From the NCBI GenBank assembly GCA_013139395.1, contig WTAX01000508.1, positions 1 to 10,005 of the forward strand: 10,005 nucleotides of DNA, given 5' to 3'. This document shows positions 1 to 5,997 of the stretch, one piece after another. A program made the translations under genes and the position numbers. Each line of letters begins with the position of its first letter. The stretch's first letter is position 1. This stretch comes from Gammaproteobacteria bacterium. GTDB lineage: Bacteria > Pseudomonadota > Gammaproteobacteria > GRL18. Below the pieces are notes generated by a model that worked only from the letters and a program-made list of their open reading frames with translations, did no database searches and was not told the DNA's origin.

Positions 1-401
1 CATTGCGCACAGTAATCTTCCAGACTGATGGTATTGATTAAGTCTTCAGTAATAATAAAGGATTGCTGTCGCGCTGGATTTTTACCTTTTAGCGCATATC
101 CGGCAATATGCATGGTATCGATATGCAGTGTTTCTAATTTCTTGATAGCCAGATATTCATTTTTGGCTCCAAGAACGGGGAGACGCAAACGGATCAGGTT
201 TTCAATAATTTCAAACCAGCCCACACCACGGTGAATTTTAATAAAATAGCTTTTTTCTTGCCCTCTGTCTGACAATGAAAAACGCAGTGTTTTACGTGCT
301 TCGAGCGCACGAAACACTTCTCCCTGAAGGTTTTCTGCTTCAGTAAAAGGATCTTTGTTGTGCCATTGTTGAGCAAATTCTGTGCTTAATTCTAACTGCA
401 T
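1..401 (-). CDS. waaP: LPS core heptose (I) kinase WaaP, N-terminal part (cut by left window edge)
   Basis: This is the first 133 codons of an open frame that starts with ATG at 401 and runs off the left edge. The protein aligns by eye with E. coli WaaP/RfaP along its whole visible length: an early KDPF, then LQGEVFRALEARKTLRF (residues 25-41), YFIKIHRG (52-59) with the likely nucleotide-binding lysine K55, RLPVLGAKNE (73-82) and the hinge-like FIITEDL followed by SLEDYC (115-131). WaaP is a cytoplasmic protein-kinase-like enzyme that phosphorylates O-4 of heptose I of the inner core, strengthening the outer membrane through divalent-cation bridging. The catalytic loop would lie outside the window. 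The ribosome-binding site is weak. It is the most distal visible gene of the waa cluster, separated from the double-kinase gene by 148 bp that hold a large inverted repeat. Confidence 0.93.
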   Translation of the reverse strand, partial: MQLELSTEFAQQWHNKDPFTEAENLQGEVFRALEARKTLRFSLSDRGQEKSYFIKIHRGVGWFEIIENLIRLRLPVLGAKNEYLAIKKLETLHIDTMHIAGYALKGKNPARQQSFIITEDLINTISLEDYCAQ

Positions 402-448
402 GCTCTGATAGTAGTAAGTTAACTTAATTAATGTGGAAGTGCTGATTT

Positions 449-515
449 TGTAGGGGCGAATTTATTCGCCTGATATGCATTTATAATAACATAGGCGAAT
501 AAATTCGCCCCTACA
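449..515. repeat. 67-bp perfect inverted repeat (23-bp arms), MITE/REP-like
   Basis: Positions 449-471 and 493-515 are exact reverse complements, separated by a 21-base loop. Each arm also contains its own small palindrome (GGCGAA-TTTA-TTCGCC on the left, GGCGAA-TAAA-TTCGCC on the right), so the element can fold as one long hairpin or as two small ones. It fills nearly half of the gap between the double-kinase gene and waaP. Neither strand shows a run of T after the stem, so it is not a standard intrinsic terminator, although it could weaken read-through or affect mRNA stability. The design, nested palindromes between genes, resembles mobile REP or MITE elements; that origin is inferred. Confidence 0.85.
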
Positions 516-549
516 TAAAAAAGCTGCAATATGAAGTATAGAGTGTTTA

Positions 550-2058
550 TTACTCGGAATCATCTAAATAGTAATGATTAAAGTAAAGTTTACATGGTTT
601 ATAACAGAATTTTTTGTCCCAGTTTTTTAAAAAACGTTGTTTATCCCGTTGCCAGCTTTTGTTAAATTGCCAGGCAAATTTATGCTGTGTCATGGCATCC
701 AGATCCAAAAGGTAAACGTGCTCCTGATAAATCAGAAAATTACTGCCTTTGAGATCGCCATGAGTGATTTTATAATCACAAAGACGCTTTAAAACAGCGA
801 TTAATTTATCTGCTGCAACTTGTGTCCTGTGAGTAAACTCTTGTTCACAAAAATAGTCCCAGCTTGTCTGTCCCGGCTGAAATTTGCAAATAAAATAGCT
901 GCAGCGTCTTCCCAATGCTGCTTGCTGTTCAATCAGTGCAACAGGCTCAGGCGTGAGAATACCCATAAATCGCAGTAAGTGCGCATTAAGCCATGATTTT
1001 CTTGCTCGGGAAATTTGCCCTTTATGTTTCAACTCATAGGCTATGCCCTTGGGATTATAACGCTTCATCACATAGCGTTCATTATCCACTAAAACCGACT
1101 TGACGGTACAGGTATTTCCCTGTTTTAAATATTGCGCATTGTCATCCTGAAAAAACAACTCAGGCTGATCCAGTAATTGTTGTATGGCCGGACTGTGATA
1201 TTCTCTGCGACATAGGCTATAAGCCTGCTTTTTATGCTTACTTATTTTTTCATCATAAATCACATCCGTACATTCTCTGACCATTTTTTTTAAATACTGA
1301 GTAATACGCTGTTGCTGAAAATTTTTAATCCATTGCCAGAATTGCTCATAATCTTTTTTCTCTAATGCCAAAGCACTTATAGAGAGATACTCTTTCAATA
1401 GTGAGCAACTCACTGTCTGATTGGCATCAAAAGTCTGTGCCAAAAACAAGGCCAGATTTTTTAAACGATTTTTTTTATTTAATGGTTCACGACTTGCTTT
1501 AACTTCTTCTCCGTCTAAAGTATACACAGAGTCTTTTTCTGTTGCTAAAGCATCAGCCAGATAAAAATTGGCATAATGCACATCCTGATGAGCCAGACCG
1601 GCACTATGATGCTTTGCTAAAACAGTTAATAACTCTTTGAGTTTTTGTTCTCTTTCAATCTGAGAGCTTTTTTCCCAAAACTGTGCCAGATTTTGACCTT
1701 CAATATAGGGAAAAATAAGGTAATAAATACCTTCATCTGAAACGCCCTGTGCAACAATTTTTGGTGTCAGAATGTTATTGTCACTGAGTAATTTTGCTCC
1801 GGCACATTCTCTTTGCCAGTGTTTTTTAGCTTTAGCACTGTGAACAAATAGTTTAATAATCACTTTTTGCTCTGTTTTTTTATCCATTTTTTTCTTTAAG
1901 AAGAGACCAGAAAAAACCAGACGTTTGCCTGGTACGATACGCAGCAATTCATTGCATTGAATGACACTACCTTTAGATTTGATATGCACAGGCAAAGCCA
2001 TCGTAAAACTGGCTTTTTGTAAAGTTTGCAGAGCAATATCGTTAACTGGTTTTATCAT
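550..2058 (-). CDS. Tandem two-domain kinase-like protein, probable LPS core kinase
   Basis: A 502-residue soluble protein containing two protein-kinase-like units of the Kdo/WaaP (lipopolysaccharide kinase) type. Domain 1 (about residues 30-250) shows VIIKLF with K69, a candidate helix-C glutamate E84, the hinge-like IFPYIEG (115-121), the catalytic-loop pattern HQDVHYAN (157-164) and LDGE (181-184). Domain 2 (about 310-495) shows YVMKRYN with K332, the catalytic loop HGDLKGSN (433-440) and the metal-binding-like DLD (452-454). Both domains therefore retain an HxDxxxxN motif and may be active. The position between waaG and waaP suggests phosphorylation of core heptose or another core sugar; Pseudomonas LPS loci carry comparable kinases (WapP and WapQ class). 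The exact acceptor is unknown. ATG at 2058 has only a weak upstream ribosome site, and a later start such as M20 cannot be excluded. Confidence 0.8.
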   Translation of the reverse strand: MIKPVNDIALQTLQKASFTMALPVHIKSKGSVIQCNELLRIVPGKRLVFSGLFLKKKMDKKTEQKVIIKLFVHSAKAKKHWQRECAGAKLLSDNNILTPKIVAQGVSDEGIYYLIFPYIEGQNLAQFWEKSSQIEREQKLKELLTVLAKHHSAGLAHQDVHYANFYLADALATEKDSVYTLDGEEVKASREPLNKKNRLKNLALFLAQTFDANQTVSCSLLKEYLSISALALEKKDYEQFWQWIKNFQQQRITQYLKKMVRECTDVIYDEKISKHKKQAYSLCRREYHSPAIQQLLDQPELFFQDDNAQYLKQGNTCTVKSVLVDNERYVMKRYNPKGIAYELKHKGQISRARKSWLNAHLLRFMGILTPEPVALIEQQAALGRRCSYFICKFQPGQTSWDYFCEQEFTHRTQVAADKLIAVLKRLCDYKITHGDLKGSNFLIYQEHVYLLDLDAMTQHKFAWQFNKSWQRDKQRFLKNWDKKFCYKPCKLYFNHYYLDDSE

Positions 2059-2093
2059 ATGATACTTAGAAATTTGCCATAAAGTGTTTCAAA

Positions 2094-2204
2094 CTAGTTT
2101 CTTTTTGATAATTTATTTTTTATCCAGACAGGATTTCTACGTACAGGTAAAACAGCTACAACATAAGCCATGTTATTTTGAATAAAATAATAATTTACTT
2201 GCAT
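2094..2204 (-). pseudogene. Remnant of a RelE/ParE-type toxin (36 codons)
   Basis: A short frame starts with ATG at 2204, overlapping the antitoxin stop by one base (TAATG), and ends with TAG at 2094-2096. After a toxin-like beginning (MQVNYY) it passes directly into a stretch typical of the extreme C-terminus of RelE/ParE toxins: AYVVAVLPVRRNPVWIKNKL (residues 13-32). In this family that pattern is the last beta strand with its RRNP-W signature. Full toxins are about 90-100 residues, so roughly 60 central residues, including most of the toxin fold, are missing. The simplest reading is an internal in-frame deletion that joined the first few codons to the last thirty. It is unlikely to be toxic, though a translated mini-protein is possible. 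Confidence 0.72.
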
Positions 2205-2407
2205 TATCGATATTTTGCCTTTAATTCCTTAATAGAAATAAATTCCGCATCTCCGCTTTCTATTTTTGACTTACGTTCATAAAGAACATCTTTATGCCAG
2301 TCTGGTGGAACTATATCACTGCTATCAGACGTAAGAGAATCCCATAGTGCTTCCATAGTTTGCAGGCGTTCAATGGTACTCATCTTTTTTATTTCATTTG
2401 TATTCAT
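2204..2407 (-). CDS. Antitoxin-like addiction module component (PF09720 type)
   Basis: A 67-residue protein with the usual length and layout of the addiction-module antitoxin family found beside RelE/ParE toxins: an N-terminal helix IKKMSTIERLQTMEALWDSL (residues 6-25), a central PPDWHKDVLYERKSKIESG (34-52), and a C-terminal toxin-wrapping tail ending ISIKELKAKYR. The family forms a complex with its cognate toxin and represses its own promoter. Start M1 fits the family's usual N-terminus better than M9, although the ribosome site is weak. The toxin gene that should follow is present only as a 36-codon stub, so this antitoxin seems orphaned. The pair sits inside the waa gene run, between waaG and the double kinase, and interrupts what is otherwise a functional group of LPS genes. 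Confidence 0.85.
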   Translation of the reverse strand: MNTNEIKKMSTIERLQTMEALWDSLTSDSSDIVPPDWHKDVLYERKSKIESGDAEFISIKELKAKYR

Positions 2408-2476
2408 GATTTATACTCTGCTTGAAAAATCAGCTAATACTTCAATAAGTTATTAAAACTGAATTGTAGGGTGCTA

Positions 2477-2566
2477 ATTAGTGTTCATCCGTTTATTGTG
2501 CTTTTAACCTCCCCCTTCTAAAGAAGGGGGAAGAAAAGAAACAGCTATTCCCGGATGAACACTAAT
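2477..2566. repeat. 90-bp element with 15-bp terminal inverted repeats and a nested hairpin
   Basis: Positions 2477-2491 (ATTAGTGTTCATCCG) and 2552-2566 are exact reverse complements 60 bases apart. Inside lies a second, very stable hairpin: CCCCCTTCT at 2511-2519 pairs with AGAAGGGGG at 2522-2530, extended by a T-A pair. The right terminal repeat overlaps the waaG 3' end, supplying its last codon and TAG stop (2562-2564). Non-coding, short, with perfect ends and an internal stem, it looks like a MITE or the remnant of a larger insertion sequence; that origin is inferred. The inner stem is not followed by a clean T run on either strand, so termination of waaG transcripts here is possible but not shown. 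Confidence 0.8.
2511..2530. other. Strong GC-rich stem-loop downstream of waaG
   Basis: A nine-pair perfect stem with a two-base apex (2511-2519 with 2522-2530) lies about 30 bp after the waaG stop in the direction of transcription. It contains five consecutive G-C pairs in a local AT-rich setting. On the minus strand it is followed by AGGTTAAAAGC rather than a run of T, so it is at best a weak or factor-assisted terminator; it could instead protect the 3' end of the waaG message. It is nested in the 90-bp inverted-repeat element. Confidence 0.6.
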
Positions 2567-3737
2567 CAACCAATTCTGCCATTTTATAGATATTGGCTAC
2601 AGAGCGCTGCTTGCCTGTAGCTTCAATAATATCAGAGACTTTATCCGGCATGCTGAAAATATCACTATTGCGCATATAGTGCAGGGCATTGTCCTGCCAT
2701 TGCTGCCAGTGTTCGGAAGTCAGCATATCCAGTAAGACGCTATTATATTCTGTTTGTTGAAAAGGCTCTGACAGTACTTTACCGGCTTGAGCATTCTCAA
2801 TATGAAAGGCATAACCACAAACGCCGCTGATCACTTGAGGAATACCGGCTGCGATGGCTTCTAATAGCACGGTTCCGGTATTTTCATGACGTGCCGGATG
2901 CATAAATAAGTCGCTGGCCAGAAGCAGCTCCGGTACATCATCTCTTGCGCCGGGCAGATGCACCTGATTTTCGATACCCAGTTTTTTAGCCAGCGCCTTA
3001 TATTTTTTAAGTTTATCTTCACCGGCTACCAGTAAATACGTTTTGCTCCTTAGAGGCTCAGGCAAACTGGCTAACGCCACCATTGCCCGGTCAACACCTT
3101 TGCGTTTATAGCCCGTACCAATCATCAGTAATAATTTATCATCTGCTTTTAATGACAGACTGTCACGAACTCTGCTGCGGATTTCATCAGCATTATCAGG
3201 TCTGATGCGGGAGCGATCGACACCCGGCGGCAGTGAGTGAAAACGTTCGTCAGGCGTATGATAGATTTTTTTGAAATTTTCCATTTGTATATCAGAGATA
3301 AAAAGTAATTCCACATTTTTATCCTGCGCAAATACAGACTCTTCCATGCTTTGAAAGACTTTATAACGCTTGCTTAAACGGTAGAGTTTGCCATGCTGTT
3401 CTCGTACTTTGGCTTCATAACAAGGATCTGCCGCATAATATAAGTCGAGATCTTTCATTTTATTAAAGCCGACAACCAGATCAAATTTTTCTGTCGCTTC
3501 ATTTTCTAACAAAAGCCGGGAGAATTTATTGGAAAAATTACTGATACGCTGGTGGTTACTAATGCCTTTAACAGGAATTAAAGTAAGATTAAAGCCCTCA
3601 GGTACATCACCTTCCCAGATAAAACTATACACGGATATTTCATGTCCACGGGACTGGCATATTTTTGCAATGCGCAAAAAATCCCGCTCCAGACCGCCAT
3701 AAGGAAAGTATTTAAAAAGTACAAAGGCCAGTTTCAT
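2562..3737 (-). CDS. waaG: LPS core glycosyltransferase WaaG (GT4)
   Basis: A 391-residue GT-B fold glycosyltransferase closely resembling E. coli WaaG. The N-terminal acceptor domain opens with LAFVLFKYFPYGGLERDFLR (residues 3-22), where the glycine pair G14-G15 forms the sugar-nucleotide loop, followed by VVGFNKM (88-94) and YYAADPCYEAKV (100-111). The C-terminal donor domain has the GTGYKRKGVDRA segment (207-218), VAGEDK (237-242) and the GT4 EX7E motif (E285 and E293, in HPARHENTGTVLLEA). In enterics WaaG adds the first outer-core glucose to heptose II from UDP-glucose; the Pseudomonas counterpart uses a UDP-HexNAc donor, so the sugar here is undecided. It acts at the cytoplasmic face of the inner membrane. 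The start ATG lies 20 bp after the waaC stop, so the genes are probably co-transcribed. Its stop codon lies in a terminal inverted repeat. Confidence 0.95.
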   Translation of the reverse strand: MKLAFVLFKYFPYGGLERDFLRIAKICQSRGHEISVYSFIWEGDVPEGFNLTLIPVKGISNHQRISNFSNKFSRLLLENEATEKFDLVVGFNKMKDLDLYYAADPCYEAKVREQHGKLYRLSKRYKVFQSMEESVFAQDKNVELLFISDIQMENFKKIYHTPDERFHSLPPGVDRSRIRPDNADEIRSRVRDSLSLKADDKLLLMIGTGYKRKGVDRAMVALASLPEPLRSKTYLLVAGEDKLKKYKALAKKLGIENQVHLPGARDDVPELLLASDLFMHPARHENTGTVLLEAIAAGIPQVISGVCGYAFHIENAQAGKVLSEPFQQTEYNSVLLDMLTSEHWQQWQDNALHYMRNSDIFSMPDKVSDIIEATGKQRSVANIYKMAELVD

Positions 3738-3755
3738 TTTTATTTCAGCACTTTT

Positions 3756-3794
3756 ATTTAAGAAAGGTATTTAAGAAGGGTATTTAAAGAAGTC
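3756..3794 (-). repeat. 13-bp tandem repeat over the waaC stop codon
   Basis: Three adjacent 13-base units are visible on the plus strand: 3756-3768 (atttaagaaaggt), 3769-3781 (atttaagaagggt, one mismatch) and 3782-3794 (atttaaagaagtc, more diverged). They encode the C-terminal LNTLLKYLS of WaaC and its TAA stop (3758-3760). Because 13 is not a multiple of three, gain or loss of a unit would change the reading frame and the length of the WaaC tail. Confidence 0.7.
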
Positions 3795-4816
3795 ATTACC
3801 CGCTCCGGTGTAATATCAGTATAACACTCTGGGTTAATATTATTTTTTGTTTTATCACATCGCTTCTTGAAGCACGGAGCACACTCATAATCGGCCTGTA
3901 AATGCACCTGGTTATTACCATAAGTGCCGGTTAATCCCGGACTGGTTGGGCCATATAGAGCAATTGTCGGCTTATCTAATGCGGCGGCTAAGTGAGCCAG
4001 CCCGGTATCAACAGCAACAATAGCATCAGCAGTCACCATTTTTTGCACTAATTCATTAAGATTCAGTTTATCCAGCACGATGACCTGCTGTACCCGTTTA
4101 CATTGCTGTTTTATGTTTAACGCTCTTTGGCGTTCTACCTCATTACCCCAGGGAAGCAGGATATTATGACCCTGAGCAGTCACTTGATCAGCTAATTCCA
4201 GCCAGTATTGTTCCGGCCAGTGTTTTGTGTCCCAGGTTGTACCATGCAGAAAAAGAATTGAGCGCGAAGCGTTATTATTCACCTCTGATGAGGATTTTAT
4301 ACCCTCTTGTATACCATAGTCCAGCGGCAGATCATTGAGCGAATAGCCCAGACTTTGAGCAAATAATTGTCTGACTCGTTCCACAGCATGTTGTTGTTTG
4401 GCAATGGCCTGAGGGTGCTGGTAAAAACGTGCTGCCAAAGGTTCACGGGCAGATTGTTTATCCAGACCATAAGTTTTGCCTCGGGCAAAATGAGTCAGCA
4501 AAGCACTTTTCAGCAAGCCCTGAGCATCGATGACATAATCATAGTGTTCTTGCTGTAATTGTTGTTTGAAGCGTTGCCATTCATTATCTTTGCCGCCGCT
4601 AAAAAAGGTCTTAAAAATCTCTTTGCGCCAGCGTCTGAGCGCCACAGGAATAATATTTCTAACCGCCGGATGCCAGGCTGGAATTTCGGCAAAATTTTCT
4701 TCCACAAGCCAGTCAAATTGTATCTCGCCAAGAGCCGTTTGCGCATCAGTCAGTGCCGGTAAAGTATGTATCACATCACCCAGAGAGGATGTTTTGATAA
4801 TTAATACTTTTATCAC
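3758..4816 (-). CDS. waaC: ADP-heptose:LPS heptosyltransferase I (WaaC, GT9)
   Basis: A 352-residue GT9 family (GT-B fold) enzyme that transfers the first L,D-heptose from ADP-heptose to Kdo2-lipid A on the cytoplasmic side of the inner membrane. It begins MIKVLIIKTSSLGDVIHTLP, matching E. coli WaaC; D14 corresponds to the proposed catalytic aspartate. Further family blocks are FDWLVEENFAEIP (34-46), RRWRKE (61-66), IDAQGLLKSA (96-105), AREPLA (123-128), AKQQHAVERVRQLFA (139-153), HGTTWDTKHWPE (191-202) and VDTGLAHLAAALDKPT (269-284). A cysteine cluster follows (C312, C315, C320, C331). The GTG at 4816 is preferred: it overlaps the waaF stop as GTGA, gives the family's normal N-terminus and has GGGGA six bases upstream. 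A longer form from TTG at 4840 would add eight unrelated residues. Confidence 0.95.
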   Translation of the reverse strand: MIKVLIIKTSSLGDVIHTLPALTDAQTALGEIQFDWLVEENFAEIPAWHPAVRNIIPVALRRWRKEIFKTFFSGGKDNEWQRFKQQLQQEHYDYVIDAQGLLKSALLTHFARGKTYGLDKQSAREPLAARFYQHPQAIAKQQHAVERVRQLFAQSLGYSLNDLPLDYGIQEGIKSSSEVNNNASRSILFLHGTTWDTKHWPEQYWLELADQVTAQGHNILLPWGNEVERQRALNIKQQCKRVQQVIVLDKLNLNELVQKMVTADAIVAVDTGLAHLAAALDKPTIALYGPTSPGLTGTYGNNQVHLQADYECAPCFKKRCDKTKNNINPECYTDITPERVMTSLNTLLKYLS

Positions 4817-5997
4817 TCTTTGTCCCCAGACAAAGAGCAATCCTGAGCGGACTGAGACAGACTATCTTTATGCAAATGACATAAGGCATCGATAACCATT
4901 TCAGGCGTGAGATTTTCCAGACAGTTGGTATGCCCCAGTGGACAGACACGTTTAAAACAGGGACTGCAATCCAGATTTAAACTGACCATAGCACTATTAT
5001 TGCCCAAAGGCGGGGTAAATCCCGGATCGCTGGAACCATAAACACCCACCACCGGCACACCTAAAGCAGCTCCCATATGCATTAAGCCTGAATCATTACT
5101 CACTACGGTTTTACTGACCGACATCAGGTCAATTGCTTCTGCCAGTTGTGTCTGACCACACAGATTAACAGCCTGCTGAGCCAATAGCTGTGTGATCTCT
5201 TCACCAATGACATGATCTTTTTGTGAGCCGAAAATCCATACCTGCCAGCCTTGCTCAATTTTTGCTTTTGCCAAAGCGGCATAATGCCGGGCGGGCCATT
5301 GTTTAGCCGGACCATATTCGGCACCGGGACATAAGGCCAGAACAGGCTGTTCAGTAGTTAAGTGAAACTTATTTAAGGCCGCAGTCACTTTGTCGGCATT
5401 AACCTTTAAAGCCGGTACGGGAATATTGTTTATGTTAATGAATTGCCTATCAAGCATACGCTCTTTGGCATAAGCCAGAGCGACAAAGCGCTGTACCGTC
5501 ATGGTTAAAACAGATTTATCCAGTTTACGAATATCATTGAGTAAACCATAACGCAATTCACCCACATAGCCCGTGCGTTGCGCAATTGATGCCCAGAAAG
5601 GGACTAAGGCTGATTTAAGAGAATTGGGTAATAATATGGCCTGATCATAGTGTTTTTCACGCAATGATTGGCCTAGTTGATAGCGTTGTTTGAGTTGTAA
5701 TTGACCATGTCCCAGCGGCATATCAAGTACTTCAGACACTTGCGGCATACGTTCCAGCAGTGCATTGCTCCATGCAGGTGCCATCACATCAATTTGCAGT
5801 TCGGGGTTTTGCTGTTTAAGAACGATAAACAGACTTTGTGCCATCACCATATCACCAACCCAGGAAGGGCCGATGATCAGACATCTTTTTTTTGCTTCTG
5901 CACTTGATTCTGTGCCTGGCTCAGTGCTTAAATCTATATCCGGCTCAGGGCTTAAATCTATATCTGGCTCAGTGCTGTGCGACTTGCTCAAGTTCAC
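4813..5997 (-). CDS. waaF: ADP-heptose:LPS heptosyltransferase II (WaaF, GT9) with repeat-bearing N-terminal extension
   Basis: A 394-residue GT9 enzyme that adds the second heptose to Hep I-Kdo2-lipid A. Family blocks: CLIIGPSWVGDMVMAQSL (residues 39-56), LLPNSLKSALVPFWA (122-136), RTGYVGELRYGLLND (141-155), PGAEYGPAKQWP (224-235), WIFGSQKD (254-261), the nucleotide-binding NDSGLMHMGAALGVP (301-315) and a cysteine cluster (C344, C347, C352, C359). Typical WaaF proteins begin two or three residues before the IGPSWVGD block; here about 37 extra residues precede it, composed of acidic eight-residue repeats. No ATG exists in the extension. GTG at 5997 overlaps the preceding gene's TGA as GTGA and is chosen; TTG at 5991, with AAAGAG five bases upstream, is an equally credible start and keeps the repeats. 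The 3' end overlaps the waaC start. Confidence 0.94.
   Translation of the reverse strand: MNLSKSHSTEPDIDLSPEPDIDLSTEPGTESSAEAKKRCLIIGPSWVGDMVMAQSLFIVLKQQNPELQIDVMAPAWSNALLERMPQVSEVLDMPLGHGQLQLKQRYQLGQSLREKHYDQAILLPNSLKSALVPFWASIAQRTGYVGELRYGLLNDIRKLDKSVLTMTVQRFVALAYAKERMLDRQFININNIPVPALKVNADKVTAALNKFHLTTEQPVLALCPGAEYGPAKQWPARHYAALAKAKIEQGWQVWIFGSQKDHVIGEEITQLLAQQAVNLCGQTQLAEAIDLMSVSKTVVSNDSGLMHMGAALGVPVVGVYGSSDPGFTPPLGNNSAMVSLNLDCSPCFKRVCPLGHTNCLENLTPEMVIDALCHLHKDSLSQSAQDCSLSGDKE
4823..4827 (-). promoter_or_regulatory. Ribosome-binding site deciding the waaC start
   Basis: GGGGA on the minus strand lies six bases before the GTG at 4816 and within the last codons of waaF. It supports the GTG that overlaps the waaF TGA (shared GTGA, 4813-4816) over the upstream TTG at 4840, and fits translational coupling of waaC to waaF. 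Confidence 0.6.
5905..5976 (-). repeat. 24-bp in-frame tandem repeat in the waaF N-terminus
   Basis: Two almost identical 24-base units encode STEPDIDL (residues 8-15) and SPEPDIDL (16-23), followed by a third, diverged unit starting STEPGTES (24-31). The two good copies differ at only a few positions, implying recent duplication or slippage. The product is an acidic, proline-containing and probably disordered tail in front of the conserved GT9 fold. Confidence 0.88.

Noticed and set aside
194..376. Minus-strand 60-codon frame inside the waaP region
   Set aside because: It is another frame of the DNA that encodes a clear WaaP N-terminus from 401 downwards; the WaaP frame is the real one.
2408..2460. 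Promoter before the antitoxin gene (TATAAA close to the start codon)
   Set aside because: No -35 match occurs at a proper distance, and the -10-like box lies nearly at the ATG; AT-rich DNA gives such boxes by chance.
2511..2530. Standard rho-independent terminator after waaG
   Set aside because: The stem is strong, but neither strand has a following run of T, and the stem is part of an inverted-repeat element.
4817..4840. Longer waaC from TTG at 4840
   Set aside because: The added residues do not match the WaaC N-terminus, whereas GTG at 4816 has a ribosome site, the GTGA overlap and the family start.
4566..4895. Plus-strand open frame of 109 codons across the waaC/waaF junction
   Set aside because: It lies fully opposite well-conserved waaC and waaF sequence, resembles no family I know, and is best explained as a shadow frame.
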